Under the pieces are notes generated by a model. It had not been told where the DNA came from. It worked only from the letters and a program-made list of their open reading frames with translations, and ran no database searches. A stretch of DNA of 64,000 nt from Methanomicrobium mobile BP (GTDB taxonomy: Archaea > Halobacteriota > Methanomicrobia > Methanomicrobiales > Methanomicrobiaceae), in NCBI RefSeq assembly GCF_000711215.1, contig NZ_JOMF01000004.1:407970-471969 (forward strand). The letters run 5' to 3'. A program made the translations under genes and the position numbers. This document shows positions 8,021 to 16,799 of the stretch, one piece after another; within the stretch, counting starts at the first letter, position 1; the number at the start of each line of letters is the position of its first letter.

Positions 8021-9145
8021 ATGAAAAAAGACCTGCTCATGTGGGATGAAACCCTCTTTCGCGACGTGGAGGTATTCGAGATAGACTACATGCCCGAGCA
8101 GTTCGATTTTCGCGACAGTCAGATACGGGAACTCGCAATAAACGTCAAACCCGGACTTGCCGGGGCAAGACCGCTCAACACAATCTGCAAAGGACTCCCG
8201 GGCACCGGAAAGACCACGACCGTAAAGATGCTCTTTTCCGACATCGAAGAGAAGACAAAGAAGATAATCCCCGTCTACATAAACTGTCAGATAGACAATA
8301 CAAAATTCGCAATTTTTTCGCAGATATACAAAAAACTCACGAAACGACCCCCGCCGGCATCGGGAACATCCTTCAAGAATCTCTTCGATCAGGTCTGCAA
8401 GATTCTTTCCGATAAAGATGCCGTGCTGCTCGTCTGCCTCGACGATGCCAACTACCTCCTCTACGAAAAGGAGATCAGCAATGTCCTTTACACGCTTCTG
8501 CGGTCGCACGAGGCAAACGAAGGTGTCAGAATCGGCGTCATCACGATTATCTCGGACATGACCGTCGACCTCATGCAGGAAGTCGACAACCGCGTCGCCT
8601 CGGTATTCAGACCCTCCGAGATCTACTTCGCGCCCTACAGCCAGAGCGAGATAAGCGAGATCTTAAACCAGCGCGTCATGCAGGGACTCTATCCTGGAGT
8701 TCTCTCATCCGATATCTTCGAACTTATCGTGGAGCAGACCATGAAGAGCGGCGACCTCCGCGTCGGAATCGATCTGCTCAAACGTTCGGCGCTGAATGCG
8801 GAGAAGGACGCCAGAAAAGAGATTGTAAAGGACGACGTCTGCCGCGCATATCTCATCTCGAAATATCTGCACCTCTCAAGCAGCGTAAAGACCCTATCGG
8901 ATGAGGAGAAAGGGCTTTTGAAAGCAATTGCCCAGATGTCTCAGAAGGAGAAGGAGATGAATGCGGGGTCGGTCTTCGACGAACTCAAAGATTCTCTCAA
9001 AATAGGATATACCAGATACTCCGAGATACTCAAGAAATTCGACTCGATGCGGCTGATAAATCTCAACTACAAGGAAGGCAAGGGACGAACGCGGCTGATT
9101 ACACTGCGTTACGACCCGTCCCGCATCATAGATATTCTAGGCTGA
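8021..9145 (+). CDS. Orc1/Cdc6-type replication initiator paralogue
   Basis: A 374-residue AAA+ ATPase of the archaeal Orc1/Cdc6 family. Walker A is GLPGTGKTTT at residues 58-67; Walker B is LVCLDDANYL near 137-146, with Asp in place of the usual second acidic Glu. Sensor-1 region is VRIGVITIISDM, and the C-terminal third has the winged-helix DNA-binding pattern. It is shorter than the main initiator at 48581 and differs from it throughout, so it belongs to the second (Orc2-like) class found in many methanogens. It may bind a different origin or act as a regulator. No ribosome site is visible. Confidence 0.9.
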   Translation: MKKDLLMWDETLFRDVEVFEIDYMPEQFDFRDSQIRELAINVKPGLAGARPLNTICKGLPGTGKTTTVKMLFSDIEEKTKKIIPVYINCQIDNTKFAIFSQIYKKLTKRPPPASGTSFKNLFDQVCKILSDKDAVLLVCLDDANYLLYEKEISNVLYTLLRSHEANEGVRIGVITIISDMTVDLMQEVDNRVASVFRPSEIYFAPYSQSEISEILNQRVMQGLYPGVLSSDIFELIVEQTMKSGDLRVGIDLLKRSALNAEKDARKEIVKDDVCRAYLISKYLHLSSSVKTLSDEEKGLLKAIAQMSQKEKEMNAGSVFDELKDSLKIGYTRYSEILKKFDSMRLINLNYKEGKGRTRLITLRYDPSRIIDILG

Positions 9146-9229
9146 GATTTCGGTCTGAAAAAATCTTTACTCCATTTAACAATACTTATCTATTTTGTTG
9201 ATTTAATCTACTTGAAAGAGGAATACTCT

Positions 9230-10177
9230 ATGATAAGTGTTAACGAACTTGCTCTTGACATCTTTGAGGAACTCGCCGAGTACCCCGAAGATTACAATGT
9301 AGAATTCCACCAGCTGGACAACGGCGCCCGCCTTGTCGACTGCGGTGTAAAGACAAAAGGCGGATACCTTGCGGGAAAGCGCTTTACCGAAATATGTATG
9401 GGCGGACTTGCTGAGGTCACGTTCAGAAACGGCAACATCAACGGCGTTCCGATGCCGTTCATCGACATCAACACGGACTTTCCGGCAATCTCCTGTCTGG
9501 GTTCGCAGAAAGCGGGCTGGACGGTCAAGGTCGGCAACTTCTTTGCAATGGGAAGCGGACCCGCACGTGCTCTCTCGCTTATGCCCAAACACACCTTCGA
9601 AGTCATCGAATACGAAGATGAATGCGACTGCGCCGTAATCTGTCTTGAATCCGACAAACTGCCGACCGCCGAGGTCATGGACGAGATCGCAAAGAAATGC
9701 AATGTCGAGCCCTCAAACGTCTGCGCGGTCGTTGCACCGACGGCGTCGATTGTAGGCTCCATTCAGGTCGCCGGACGCTGCGTCGAGACGGCAATCTACA
9801 AGCTCAACGAGCTCGGTTTTGACACGAAGAAGATTCAGGCGGCAATGGGAACCGCACCGATTCCGCCGGTAAAGAAGGATTCCACACGCGCAATGGGCTG
9901 CACGAACGATGCGACAATCTACCACGGTCAGATATATCTTACAATGAGAGCACCCGAGATTGTCGATTACCTTGACAAGATTCCGTCCTGCAAGTCCTCA
10001 TCCTACGGAGAGCCGTTCTACGACACTTTCAAGGCAGCAGGCTTTGATTTCTATAAGATTGACACCTCACTCTTCTCACCCGCGGAAGTCATCATCAACG
10101 AACTCACCGAGGGCAAGGTCTACAGAACAGGCAGTGTCAACCCCGAAGTTACTCTCAAGTCCTTCGGACTTCTCTAA
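9230..10177 (+). CDS. mch: Methenyltetrahydromethanopterin cyclohydrolase
   Basis: A 315-residue enzyme of the C1 pathway of methanogenesis, hydrolysing/forming N5,N10-methenyl-tetrahydromethanopterin in the cytoplasm. Family-typical segments include NGARLVDCGVKTKGGYLAGK, GSQKAGWTVKVGNFFAMGSGPARAL, VVAPTASIVGSIQVAGR and MGTAPIPPV...TNDATIYHGQ. Length fits the family (about 315-320). I chose the ATG at 9230 because GAAAGAGG lies 8 bases upstream; an upstream ATG at 9212 would add six residues. This gene is the strongest evidence that the organism makes methane. It is monocistronic here. Confidence 0.96.
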   Translation: MISVNELALDIFEELAEYPEDYNVEFHQLDNGARLVDCGVKTKGGYLAGKRFTEICMGGLAEVTFRNGNINGVPMPFIDINTDFPAISCLGSQKAGWTVKVGNFFAMGSGPARALSLMPKHTFEVIEYEDECDCAVICLESDKLPTAEVMDEIAKKCNVEPSNVCAVVAPTASIVGSIQVAGRCVETAIYKLNELGFDTKKIQAAMGTAPIPPVKKDSTRAMGCTNDATIYHGQIYLTMRAPEIVDYLDKIPSCKSSSYGEPFYDTFKAAGFDFYKIDTSLFSPAEVIINELTEGKVYRTGSVNPEVTLKSFGLL

Positions 10178-10317
10178 TTACATTTTTACACTTTTATTCG
10201 CGAAATCGGACGGATATTACGCATTTTCCCGTATTTTTCTCAAATTTACTTTCGTCCCACTGACTTTTGCCAAAAAAATACAGAAGAATTAAAAATCTAC
10301 GGTGTCAATTCTATTTC

Positions 10318-11274
10318 ATGAGCAGGGTTATTTCATATGCGGTATGTATTGCCGTGATGCTTATGTTATCCGCCGCCGTATGCGGATGCGTTTCGGAATC
10401 GGGCAAGGCAACGGATACGGGAGCGGATAAGGGCGACGCAAAAGTCACCGATTCGGGCGCCATCGTCATAGAGCGTTCCGGAATCATCAAAATACCCGCA
10501 TTTGAGATCAATCCCGACGATGTAACCTGCGAGAACATAATCTCGCCTTCCATACTGATAGCCGACGGATTATACCCGATGATTGATTTCGAGATGTCTT
10601 TCATCACGGTATCGCCGAATCACGAGACCCCCCTGCATCTCCTGAAGGATACCTGCGAGTCGATATTCGTTACCTCGGGCACCGCGGATATGATGATTAA
10701 CGGCAGGTTGATGACCGCGGAGGCGGGGACTCTTGTCTATGTCCCCATGAACACGCCGATGACAGTCAGAAACAACGGTAAGAGCGATCTCAAATATATC
10801 TCGATAACCAATCCGCCTTACAACCCGGCAAACGAGATCTTTCCCGAGAACACGGAATTCGACAGACTGCGCGTAAAATCCGAGAATGCGACCGCAATCA
10901 TAATCGACGAAGCAGAACCCGGGGTCTTCTTCAAAGACGTCAAAGTTGCGAATCTGATAAATCCGGCAATACTTAAGGAATACAATAAAAATTACGATAT
11001 AGGATGCGGAATTGCATATGTCACGATTCCGAAAGGCTCACACACCGATCCGCATATTATCGAGGGCACGACCGAAGTGGATCAGATTTTGCAGGGTAAG
11101 GGCGAGATAGTCGTCAATTCCAAGATTATGTCCTTTAAAGAGGGCGATACCGTGTATATTCAATCGGGTGCCCATCAGAGTGTTACCAATACGGGAACGG
11201 AAGATCTGATCTTTCTTGCGGTTACCTACCCGCCTTACAATCCCTCCGCGGATTCGTCGGTAAAGAGAACCTGA
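10318..11274 (+). CDS. Bicupin lipoprotein
   Basis: A 318-residue exported protein. Residues 1-25 form a lipoprotein signal ending in a lipobox (AAVCGC), so the mature protein is likely lipid-anchored outside the membrane. Two homologous cupin domains follow: PNHETPLHLLKDTCESIFVTSG...YISITNPPYNP and PKGSHTDPHIIEGTTEVDQILQGKG...LAVTYPPYNP. Each ends in the same PPYNP motif, showing an internal duplication. Candidate metal ligands are the His/Glu residues in each barrel, clearer in the second (HTDPH). Substrate unknown. Start at 10318 chosen because it begins the signal peptide; the in-frame ATG at 10267 adds a non-signal extension. Confidence 0.75.
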   Translation: MSRVISYAVCIAVMLMLSAAVCGCVSESGKATDTGADKGDAKVTDSGAIVIERSGIIKIPAFEINPDDVTCENIISPSILIADGLYPMIDFEMSFITVSPNHETPLHLLKDTCESIFVTSGTADMMINGRLMTAEAGTLVYVPMNTPMTVRNNGKSDLKYISITNPPYNPANEIFPENTEFDRLRVKSENATAIIIDEAEPGVFFKDVKVANLINPAILKEYNKNYDIGCGIAYVTIPKGSHTDPHIIEGTTEVDQILQGKGEIVVNSKIMSFKEGDTVYIQSGAHQSVTNTGTEDLIFLAVTYPPYNPSADSSVKRT

Positions 11275-11316
11275 AAAGGAATGAAACGGAACAATACGGA
11301 ACGATACGGAACGGAA

Positions 11317-11979
11317 ATGACGCATAATTTCAACGAAAAATACGGACGGGACGAGGGTCTGACCGTGCTTGAACTGATTATCATGATCGCGGTTGTGTTG
11401 ATAGTCACTTACGTGCTGTTGGGAGTATTTTCCTCAGATACGCCGTCCGAATCGGGTAAGAAAGAGGCTGCCGGCGGTATCATAGGTGATTTCGAGACTT
11501 CCATGGAGAATGTTCTTGCCCGCAACGGTCCCAGCTACGGGATGCAGGATATCTCGGGAACGCTCTACGATGTCGATATTTATTCCTACGGAGTGCACCC
11601 CGACGAGCTCGGAAGTGCCGCAGTTTCCATTAAACTGGTGGCAATGAGCGGCAAGAGCATTGATTTCAACAACGCCGATCTCCTGTTTAAATACGGTAAT
11701 AATGTCGAGCGGCTTGCATATTCGACCGGGCAGCCGCTGTTGCCGGGTTACTGGGTCATTGTCCAGCGCGGTTCCGTTATTCCGTTCCAAAAAGCCGACG
11801 GCGACGATATTCTCGAGAATAACGAGATGTTTACTCTGGTTGTGAATCCGGCGATTACCGTTCCCGCCAACGGGGTCTTTGAGCTGACGCTGAATACGGA
11901 TACGAACCGGGCTTTCGATATGAAGTTCGGCGTTCCCCCGGAGATACGGAAATACGGTGTTGTCAAACTTCGGGTCTGA
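11317..11979 (+). CDS. Pilin/archaellin-like protein with class III signal
   Basis: The N-terminus has a type IV prepilin-like signal: a basic/acidic leader (GRDEG) followed by LTVLELIIMIAVVLIVTYVLL. Cleavage after Gly would leave Leu at +1 and Glu at +5, the rule for prepilin peptidases. The mature part is a beta-rich domain (VSIKLVAMSGKSIDFNNADLLFKYG, NPAITVPANGVFELTLNTDTN), as in archaellins and archaeal adhesion pilins. It could be an archaellin-like or minor pilin; no fla/arl operon is adjacent. ATG 11317 keeps a short leader; ATG 11281 is an alternative. Confidence 0.6.
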   Translation: MTHNFNEKYGRDEGLTVLELIIMIAVVLIVTYVLLGVFSSDTPSESGKKEAAGGIIGDFETSMENVLARNGPSYGMQDISGTLYDVDIYSYGVHPDELGSAAVSIKLVAMSGKSIDFNNADLLFKYGNNVERLAYSTGQPLLPGYWVIVQRGSVIPFQKADGDDILENNEMFTLVVNPAITVPANGVFELTLNTDTNRAFDMKFGVPPEIRKYGVVKLRV

Positions 11980-12045
11980 TACGGCAGTTTTTGCATCAGG
12001 ATTATTATTGTATTGTGATTATTTTTGTATAGGGATTGGGACTGT

Positions 12046-12483
12046 ATGATTCCGGAAAAAGAGGAGAGGTTGGCACTTTTGCTCATGTGTGCCGTGCTTT
12101 TGGCAATCGCCGGCGCACACTTTGTCCTCGGCGGCGCCGACAAATACGACTTCGCATCGGTCTATACGAATGCTTCGCAGGAGGGGGAACTTGTGAAGTA
12201 TAACGGCACCGTTCTCTCGGTCTCGGCAACGAAGACCGGCGGTCATCTTATTATTGACGCGTGTCGCGACTGCCCGACGGATGTCTCCCAAAAAGAAAAA
12301 CCCGAGACCGAGATTGTTCTTTTTGTCAGCGGCGGTGCCGCCCTTAAATCCGATATCGAAAAAGGGGACAATGTCTCCGCCGTGGGCAAGGTATCGATAT
12401 ACAACGGTCATCGAGAGATTATGATCGAAAAACTCGCGGATATCTCGGTTTTTAAGCAGGATAACGCCACGCCGGCGGCGTAA
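12046..12483 (+). CDS. Membrane-anchored OB-fold-like protein
   Basis: A 145-residue protein with one N-terminal hydrophobic helix (LALLLMCAVLLAIAGAHFVL) and an extracytoplasmic domain resembling an OB fold (GELVKYNGTVLSVSATKTGGHLIIDA..., GDNVSAVGKVSIYNGHREIMIEKL). Such domains occur in exported proteins of methanogens. GGGA at 12031-12040 may be the ribosome site. It follows the pilin-like gene by 66 bases in the same direction, after the bicupin gene, so the three may form a secreted-protein operon. Function unknown. Confidence 0.55.
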   Translation: MIPEKEERLALLLMCAVLLAIAGAHFVLGGADKYDFASVYTNASQEGELVKYNGTVLSVSATKTGGHLIIDACRDCPTDVSQKEKPETEIVLFVSGGAALKSDIEKGDNVSAVGKVSIYNGHREIMIEKLADISVFKQDNATPAA

Positions 12484-12528
12484 ATTTCCTTTCGGATCGC
12501 AATCACGAATCGCGGTCAGAAATTACGT

Positions 12529-13257
12529 TCATAGATCGCGGACATAGAGATGAAACCGCATCCCTTTTCTGCCGTCCTTGTAGTCGACGCCGGTTGAGGC
12601 GACCCGCATATAACCGTGTTTTTCGTAGTAGCCCGTATTGCAGTAGTCATCGGCGCAGAGGTAATATCCGCCGCATCCGTTTCCGCGCAGATAATCCTGA
12701 AAATCCGCGATAAGCCGCGACCCAATGCCTTTTCCGCGGAGATCCTCACTCACCGCGAATAGGATGAGTTCGCCTTTGCAGCCTGCGGGGACGCTTCTTT
12801 CAAGTCTCGATAAAGCCCGCAGGGTATCTCTCCTGTGCTCCAGATAAATCCGCCCGTATCTGTTCGTTTTCAGCGGAATTACGTTGAGACACTGCCGCAA
12901 AGCCGTCGTTATGCTTCGTGTCGCGCCGCGATATCCGCTTCCCGAAGAGCGCTGCGAACGCGGGGTGCATCTGCCCAGCAGGTATCCGCACGGAATGCCC
13001 GCGGAATTCACCGCCGTAACCGAATATGAGGCATGCTTAAGGAAAATAAGGAGATAATCGCGGGCAATAAGCCCTTTTACCTTTGAAAGTCCCGCGAAAT
13101 CTTCTCCGTGAGTGATATCAGTATTGTTCTTCAGGATATTGTCGAGCCAGAGGTCGAAGAGCAGATCTTCCAGATATCTCAGGTCGCTTCGGCGAAATTC
13201 GCGGAAAGTGACGGTTTCAACAGAATCCGCAAATTCAATAGGTTCTATGCCAGACAA
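12529..13257 (-). CDS. GNAT-family N-acetyltransferase
   Basis: A 242-residue acetyltransferase. The acetyl-CoA binding motif A is LFAVSEDLRGKGIGSRLI in the C-terminal part, followed by motif B with YYEKHGYMRV. The N-terminal 100 residues are unusual for a minimal GNAT and may form a substrate domain. The start is a TTG at 13257 with GGGCAGGA about seven bases upstream. It follows the acidic repeat protein by 32 bases and is probably co-transcribed with it. Substrate unknown. Confidence 0.8.
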   Translation of the reverse strand: MSGIEPIEFADSVETVTFREFRRSDLRYLEDLLFDLWLDNILKNNTDITHGEDFAGLSKVKGLIARDYLLIFLKHASYSVTAVNSAGIPCGYLLGRCTPRSQRSSGSGYRGATRSITTALRQCLNVIPLKTNRYGRIYLEHRRDTLRALSRLERSVPAGCKGELILFAVSEDLRGKGIGSRLIADFQDYLRGNGCGGYYLCADDYCNTGYYEKHGYMRVASTGVDYKDGRKGMRFHLYVRDL

Positions 13258-13289
13258 AAAAATCCTGCCCGAAAAGTAAAAAAGTGAAG

Positions 13290-14807
13290 TTAATCCCCGA
13301 AGAGATCGGAATCGTCGGTCTCCATGTAGTTGAACTTCTTTGCTGGGGCCTTTCTCTCTTCCGGCATCTGCGGCGGCATCTCCTCATGTCTTGCCGCAAC
13401 CGGCGCATTCACCGCATCAGCCGTGTTTTGCCGTGATACGGGCTCTTCGTCCTCGAAGATGTCGTCATAATCTTCGTCCGCGGCATTGTATCCAGCATAG
13501 AGCGAATCACTCTTTTGACCCTGTCCGAAACTCTGCGGTCCGCTTACAGGGGTAGTGAGTTCATCGAAGGAATACCCGTCGTATTCCGAATCCGAGCCGT
13601 CCGATGCGTTGCCGGACTGCTCATAAGGCATGTTCTGCCGACCGCTCTGACTGCCTGACAGATTGCTCTGCGGATTGCTCTCCGAACCGCCCCTGTTTGC
13701 GGCGGCGTTCATCTGCCGCTGTGCACGCAGATCGTCTTCCATTGTGTAGGCAACCGCTTTCGGACGGTTCTCCGAAGCGCGGTCGCGGAAATTATCATCG
13801 TAGATATCGTCGGAGGTCTCCTTTCCGAAATGCAGATCCGATTCGGAACGGAAACTTATACCCCCGTGTTCCTCACCGTCACGCGTGTTCTGCGCCGCAT
13901 CTGAATCCTCCTCAATCCCGGACGGAATATCCGCGGAAGCACCCGGTAAAGTCTCTGTGGGGATACCCGATTTCGAATCCGAATCCGATTCTTCCTCAAC
14001 GTCATCCTCACCGTAAGGCGAGGGTGCGGGCTCATGATGTGCATCCGTTCCGAAGACGGACTGCGCATTCGACATGTCCGCATGTCCGCTCTTATCCGCT
14101 GGCGTCTCCAGAGGATTTACCGCAATCTTTGTCGCGAATATGTCGTTGCCGCCGATACCGAGATTCGACGAGGATACTTCGGGTTTCTCGTCGGGTCTTT
14201 TCTCATAGCGTTTCTCGCCGAACTTGCGCTTCGCCGACATCCAGCCCGCCTCATCCGAGCCGAAGCCGTCCGAAAAGATATCGGATTGGTCCTTCATCAT
14301 GTACTCGTCCGTGCTCTTAGGTTTCGGCGGCTCACTGCCGTAAACGAGATCGTCCCTCGAAGGACCCGCGGCATTCCCGTCTCCCGCGCCGGATGCGGGC
14401 TCCCTGTCGAAGAGATCGACGCTCTTCGACGACGCATTACCCGGTACCGAGTGAGTCTTGGGTGACAGACGGTTTCCGCGTGCCGAGCCGAAATCCGTAT
14501 CAAATATGTCGGTTCCCCTGCTTATAGACGAACTTGAGGTAAATTTCGGACTGCTCCGCCCCGTACTGCTGCCGAACGACGACTCGAACATCCCCGAATT
14601 ATCCGAGGGTCTTTCCCTTCGCCCCCGGTCGGCATCGTTCTTCATCCCCCCTTTTCCCGCGTATGAACCTGTTCCCCCTGATTCATTGCCGAAATCGTCT
14701 ATTATTCCTTCCGAACGGTTACCCGAGACGCGTGATCTCTTGTCGGGTTTGTTGCTTCCCCCGAACGCATCGTCAAGGCCGCCGGATATTATATTCTCTC
14801 GTGGCAT
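13290..14807 (-). CDS. Large disordered protein with repeated acidic F/G motifs
   Basis: A 505-residue, highly hydrophilic protein without signal peptide or membrane segment, rich in Ser, Asp, Gly, Asn and Glu. A short motif with Phe and often a second Phe-Gly recurs: DDAFGG, IIDDFGN, MFESSFGS, DIFDTDFGS, DLFDRE, DIFSDGFGS, DIFATK, SVFGTD, DIFEDE and, at the very C-terminus, DSDLFGD. The spacing is irregular, so this is a chain of short linear motifs rather than a folded repeat. No known family is recognised. The motifs resemble linear docking sites, but the partner is unknown. Co-directional with the GNAT gene, 32 bases upstream of it. Confidence 0.65.
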   Translation of the reverse strand: MPRENIISGGLDDAFGGSNKPDKRSRVSGNRSEGIIDDFGNESGGTGSYAGKGGMKNDADRGRRERPSDNSGMFESSFGSSTGRSSPKFTSSSSISRGTDIFDTDFGSARGNRLSPKTHSVPGNASSKSVDLFDREPASGAGDGNAAGPSRDDLVYGSEPPKPKSTDEYMMKDQSDIFSDGFGSDEAGWMSAKRKFGEKRYEKRPDEKPEVSSSNLGIGGNDIFATKIAVNPLETPADKSGHADMSNAQSVFGTDAHHEPAPSPYGEDDVEEESDSDSKSGIPTETLPGASADIPSGIEEDSDAAQNTRDGEEHGGISFRSESDLHFGKETSDDIYDDNFRDRASENRPKAVAYTMEDDLRAQRQMNAAANRGGSESNPQSNLSGSQSGRQNMPYEQSGNASDGSDSEYDGYSFDELTTPVSGPQSFGQGQKSDSLYAGYNAADEDYDDIFEDEEPVSRQNTADAVNAPVAARHEEMPPQMPEERKAPAKKFNYMETDDSDLFGD

Positions 14808-14981
14808 GTTGTAAAATATGGATCTCGAAGGTTATTAAGATTAGGTAATATCCCCTATATTTCGGCAAAAATCGCAAAAAAAGAACCAAAAAGATTTTCA
14901 ATCGGCAGTATGAGAGGGGGTTTATGAGGTGGGGCTGTGCCGGTTTTGTAAGTATTGTCTGTGCGGATGCCGTTGCCGAAG

Positions 14982-16682
14982 TCAGTTCTTCGGAGAGGCT
15001 GAGGTCACCATGGCAACCGTCTCCCCTTTCGAGTTCTTAAGGAAGGTATTCTGCCAGATAACGCCCGTCTCTTTGCCGTCTTTTCGCACGACAACACCCT
15101 CGGCACTCTGATTTATGGAGATCTTTCCCGATATTGCTTCCTCAAAGCGTCTCCTAAGCTCCTTTGCTCTGTCTTTGGGGACAACGGTCATGAACCAGTC
15201 GGCGCCGATTAACTCCTCTTCGCCGTAGCCCAGCATCTCGCAGCCCGTGCGGTTAAGCCTTCTTATCGTGCCGTCCGTGTTGATTACCGCAATCATGACG
15301 CCGGCTACGTCCAGATAGCTCTGCGCCTCGTCGCGCTGTGCGACAAGGGCTTCCTGACTGCGTTTCTCCTCGGTGATATCCTCAAGTATTGTCAGAATAT
15401 ACTCGAGTGCGTTGTCGATTCCGAATATGGGGACTTTTCTGACCTTTAAGACATGCTCGCTGCCGTTCACCTTCAGGGTAAGTTCGGGCATGAAGACCGG
15501 CACCTTGTCGGCGGCAATCGATCTGTCGCCGGCGGCGAAGAACTCCGTCACCTTGTCGGGGAAGAGCTCGAAACCCATCTTGCCTATGCTGTTTTTGCCG
15601 ACGATTCCGAAGAACTTCTCGGCAGCGCTGTTAAAATGCACGTAGGTGCCTTTTCCGACCTCCTTTACGACAACCATCGATGGGATGTTGTCGACGATTG
15701 AGGTCAGGAAGGATTTCCACTTGAAAAGACCTTTTACCGCCCTGTCGCGTGCCGATATATCGCGGCCCACAACGCGGTATCCGTTGAGCATGCCAATCTC
15801 GTCGAACTTCGGCGTGATTGAAAGCTCCATCTTTATCTGACGCTCTCCGCCCTGTCCGCCGTCACGGTTTACGCTGAAACTGCATTCAATCAGCTCGGAG
15901 CCGTTATTTTGGCGTGCGGACTGCATGGCGGCTCTAAAGCGCTCGCCGCATTCGGCGTCGATGAAACTGAAGAACGATTTTCCTATGGTTTCTTCGGCGG
16001 AGAGTCCCGTTATCTCCTTTATCTTGGGACTTGCGTAGAGGAGGTCGCCGGCGTCGTTGATGTCGAGTATAGTGTCGTTTATCTCTTCGACAAGGGATCT
16101 GAAATTGCGCTCGCTCTCCAGAAGCGCTTCCGTGGCGCGTTTTTCTTCGGTCGTGTCCTCCAGCATTATCGTGACGCCCGGGGAGGAGTCGTTGAGGACG
16201 GTCGGAATTATCTTTATCTTATAGTAGCGCTCTTCAAGGTCGCGGAATATTTTTATCTCGTCCACGGTCTCTTCGCCGTCAAGAGCGTTCTTCATGCGCT
16301 CGTTGATAATCGGGTGGTCAAAGCCGACGAGAGGAGAGTTGCGGAGTTCTTTGCCGACGATCTCGTCGCGGTTTACCTTGAGGAGTCTGCAAAGTGCGTC
16401 GTTTACCTGGACTACGCAGAGGTCGCTGTCGATTATTGCGACCATGTCGGACGAGAAGTTGAGCATCGCGGATAAGGGAGCACGCTGCGATATGAAGAAG
16501 ACTTTGGCTTTGCCGTAGGTCTTCATATCTACCTGACCCGAGATTCTGAGGATGTCGAGATAGCGGGATACGGTATTTCGGTTTACGCCTATTTTATCCG
16601 CAATATCCGAAACAGACATGCCGCGCGGCGTTTCTTTCAGCACCTTGAGTATCTCCGACAACTCATCTGCGTAATTGTCCAT
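14982..16682 (-). CDS. HTH-PAS sensor protein (multi-PAS, no kinase)
   Basis: A 566-residue protein. Residues 1-65 form a winged helix-turn-helix (MSVSDIADKIGVNRNTVSRYLDIL, RISGQVDMKTYGKAKVFFIS). Four PAS domains follow, about 70-185, 190-310, 320-440 and 445-566, separated by linkers such as TEEKRATEALLESERNFRSLVEEI. No histidine kinase or output enzyme is present, so it is a DNA-binding sensor that probably responds to a ligand or redox signal. The same HTH-PAS layout recurs at 62828. Repeats of TGCAAAGT occur in its upstream region (about 16745-16775). Confidence 0.8.
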   Translation of the reverse strand: MDNYADELSEILKVLKETPRGMSVSDIADKIGVNRNTVSRYLDILRISGQVDMKTYGKAKVFFISQRAPLSAMLNFSSDMVAIIDSDLCVVQVNDALCRLLKVNRDEIVGKELRNSPLVGFDHPIINERMKNALDGEETVDEIKIFRDLEERYYKIKIIPTVLNDSSPGVTIMLEDTTEEKRATEALLESERNFRSLVEEINDTILDINDAGDLLYASPKIKEITGLSAEETIGKSFFSFIDAECGERFRAAMQSARQNNGSELIECSFSVNRDGGQGGERQIKMELSITPKFDEIGMLNGYRVVGRDISARDRAVKGLFKWKSFLTSIVDNIPSMVVVKEVGKGTYVHFNSAAEKFFGIVGKNSIGKMGFELFPDKVTEFFAAGDRSIAADKVPVFMPELTLKVNGSEHVLKVRKVPIFGIDNALEYILTILEDITEEKRSQEALVAQRDEAQSYLDVAGVMIAVINTDGTIRRLNRTGCEMLGYGEEELIGADWFMTVVPKDRAKELRRRFEEAISGKISINQSAEGVVVRKDGKETGVIWQNTFLKNSKGETVAMVTSASPKN

Positions 16683-16799
16683 ATCTGTCTATTTAATTTG
16701 TAAATCAGCATTACTTATTGCTTTCGTTAATGCACCCGATATTGCAAAGTTCAATGATTCCTATAGTGCAAAGTATAATGCCTGGCATTAAAAGATATG

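Noticed and set aside
13604..14320. 238-residue plus-strand frame opposite the F/G protein
   Set aside because: Arg/Ser/Pro-rich reading of the complement of an Asp/Ser/Gly-rich gene; a shadow frame.
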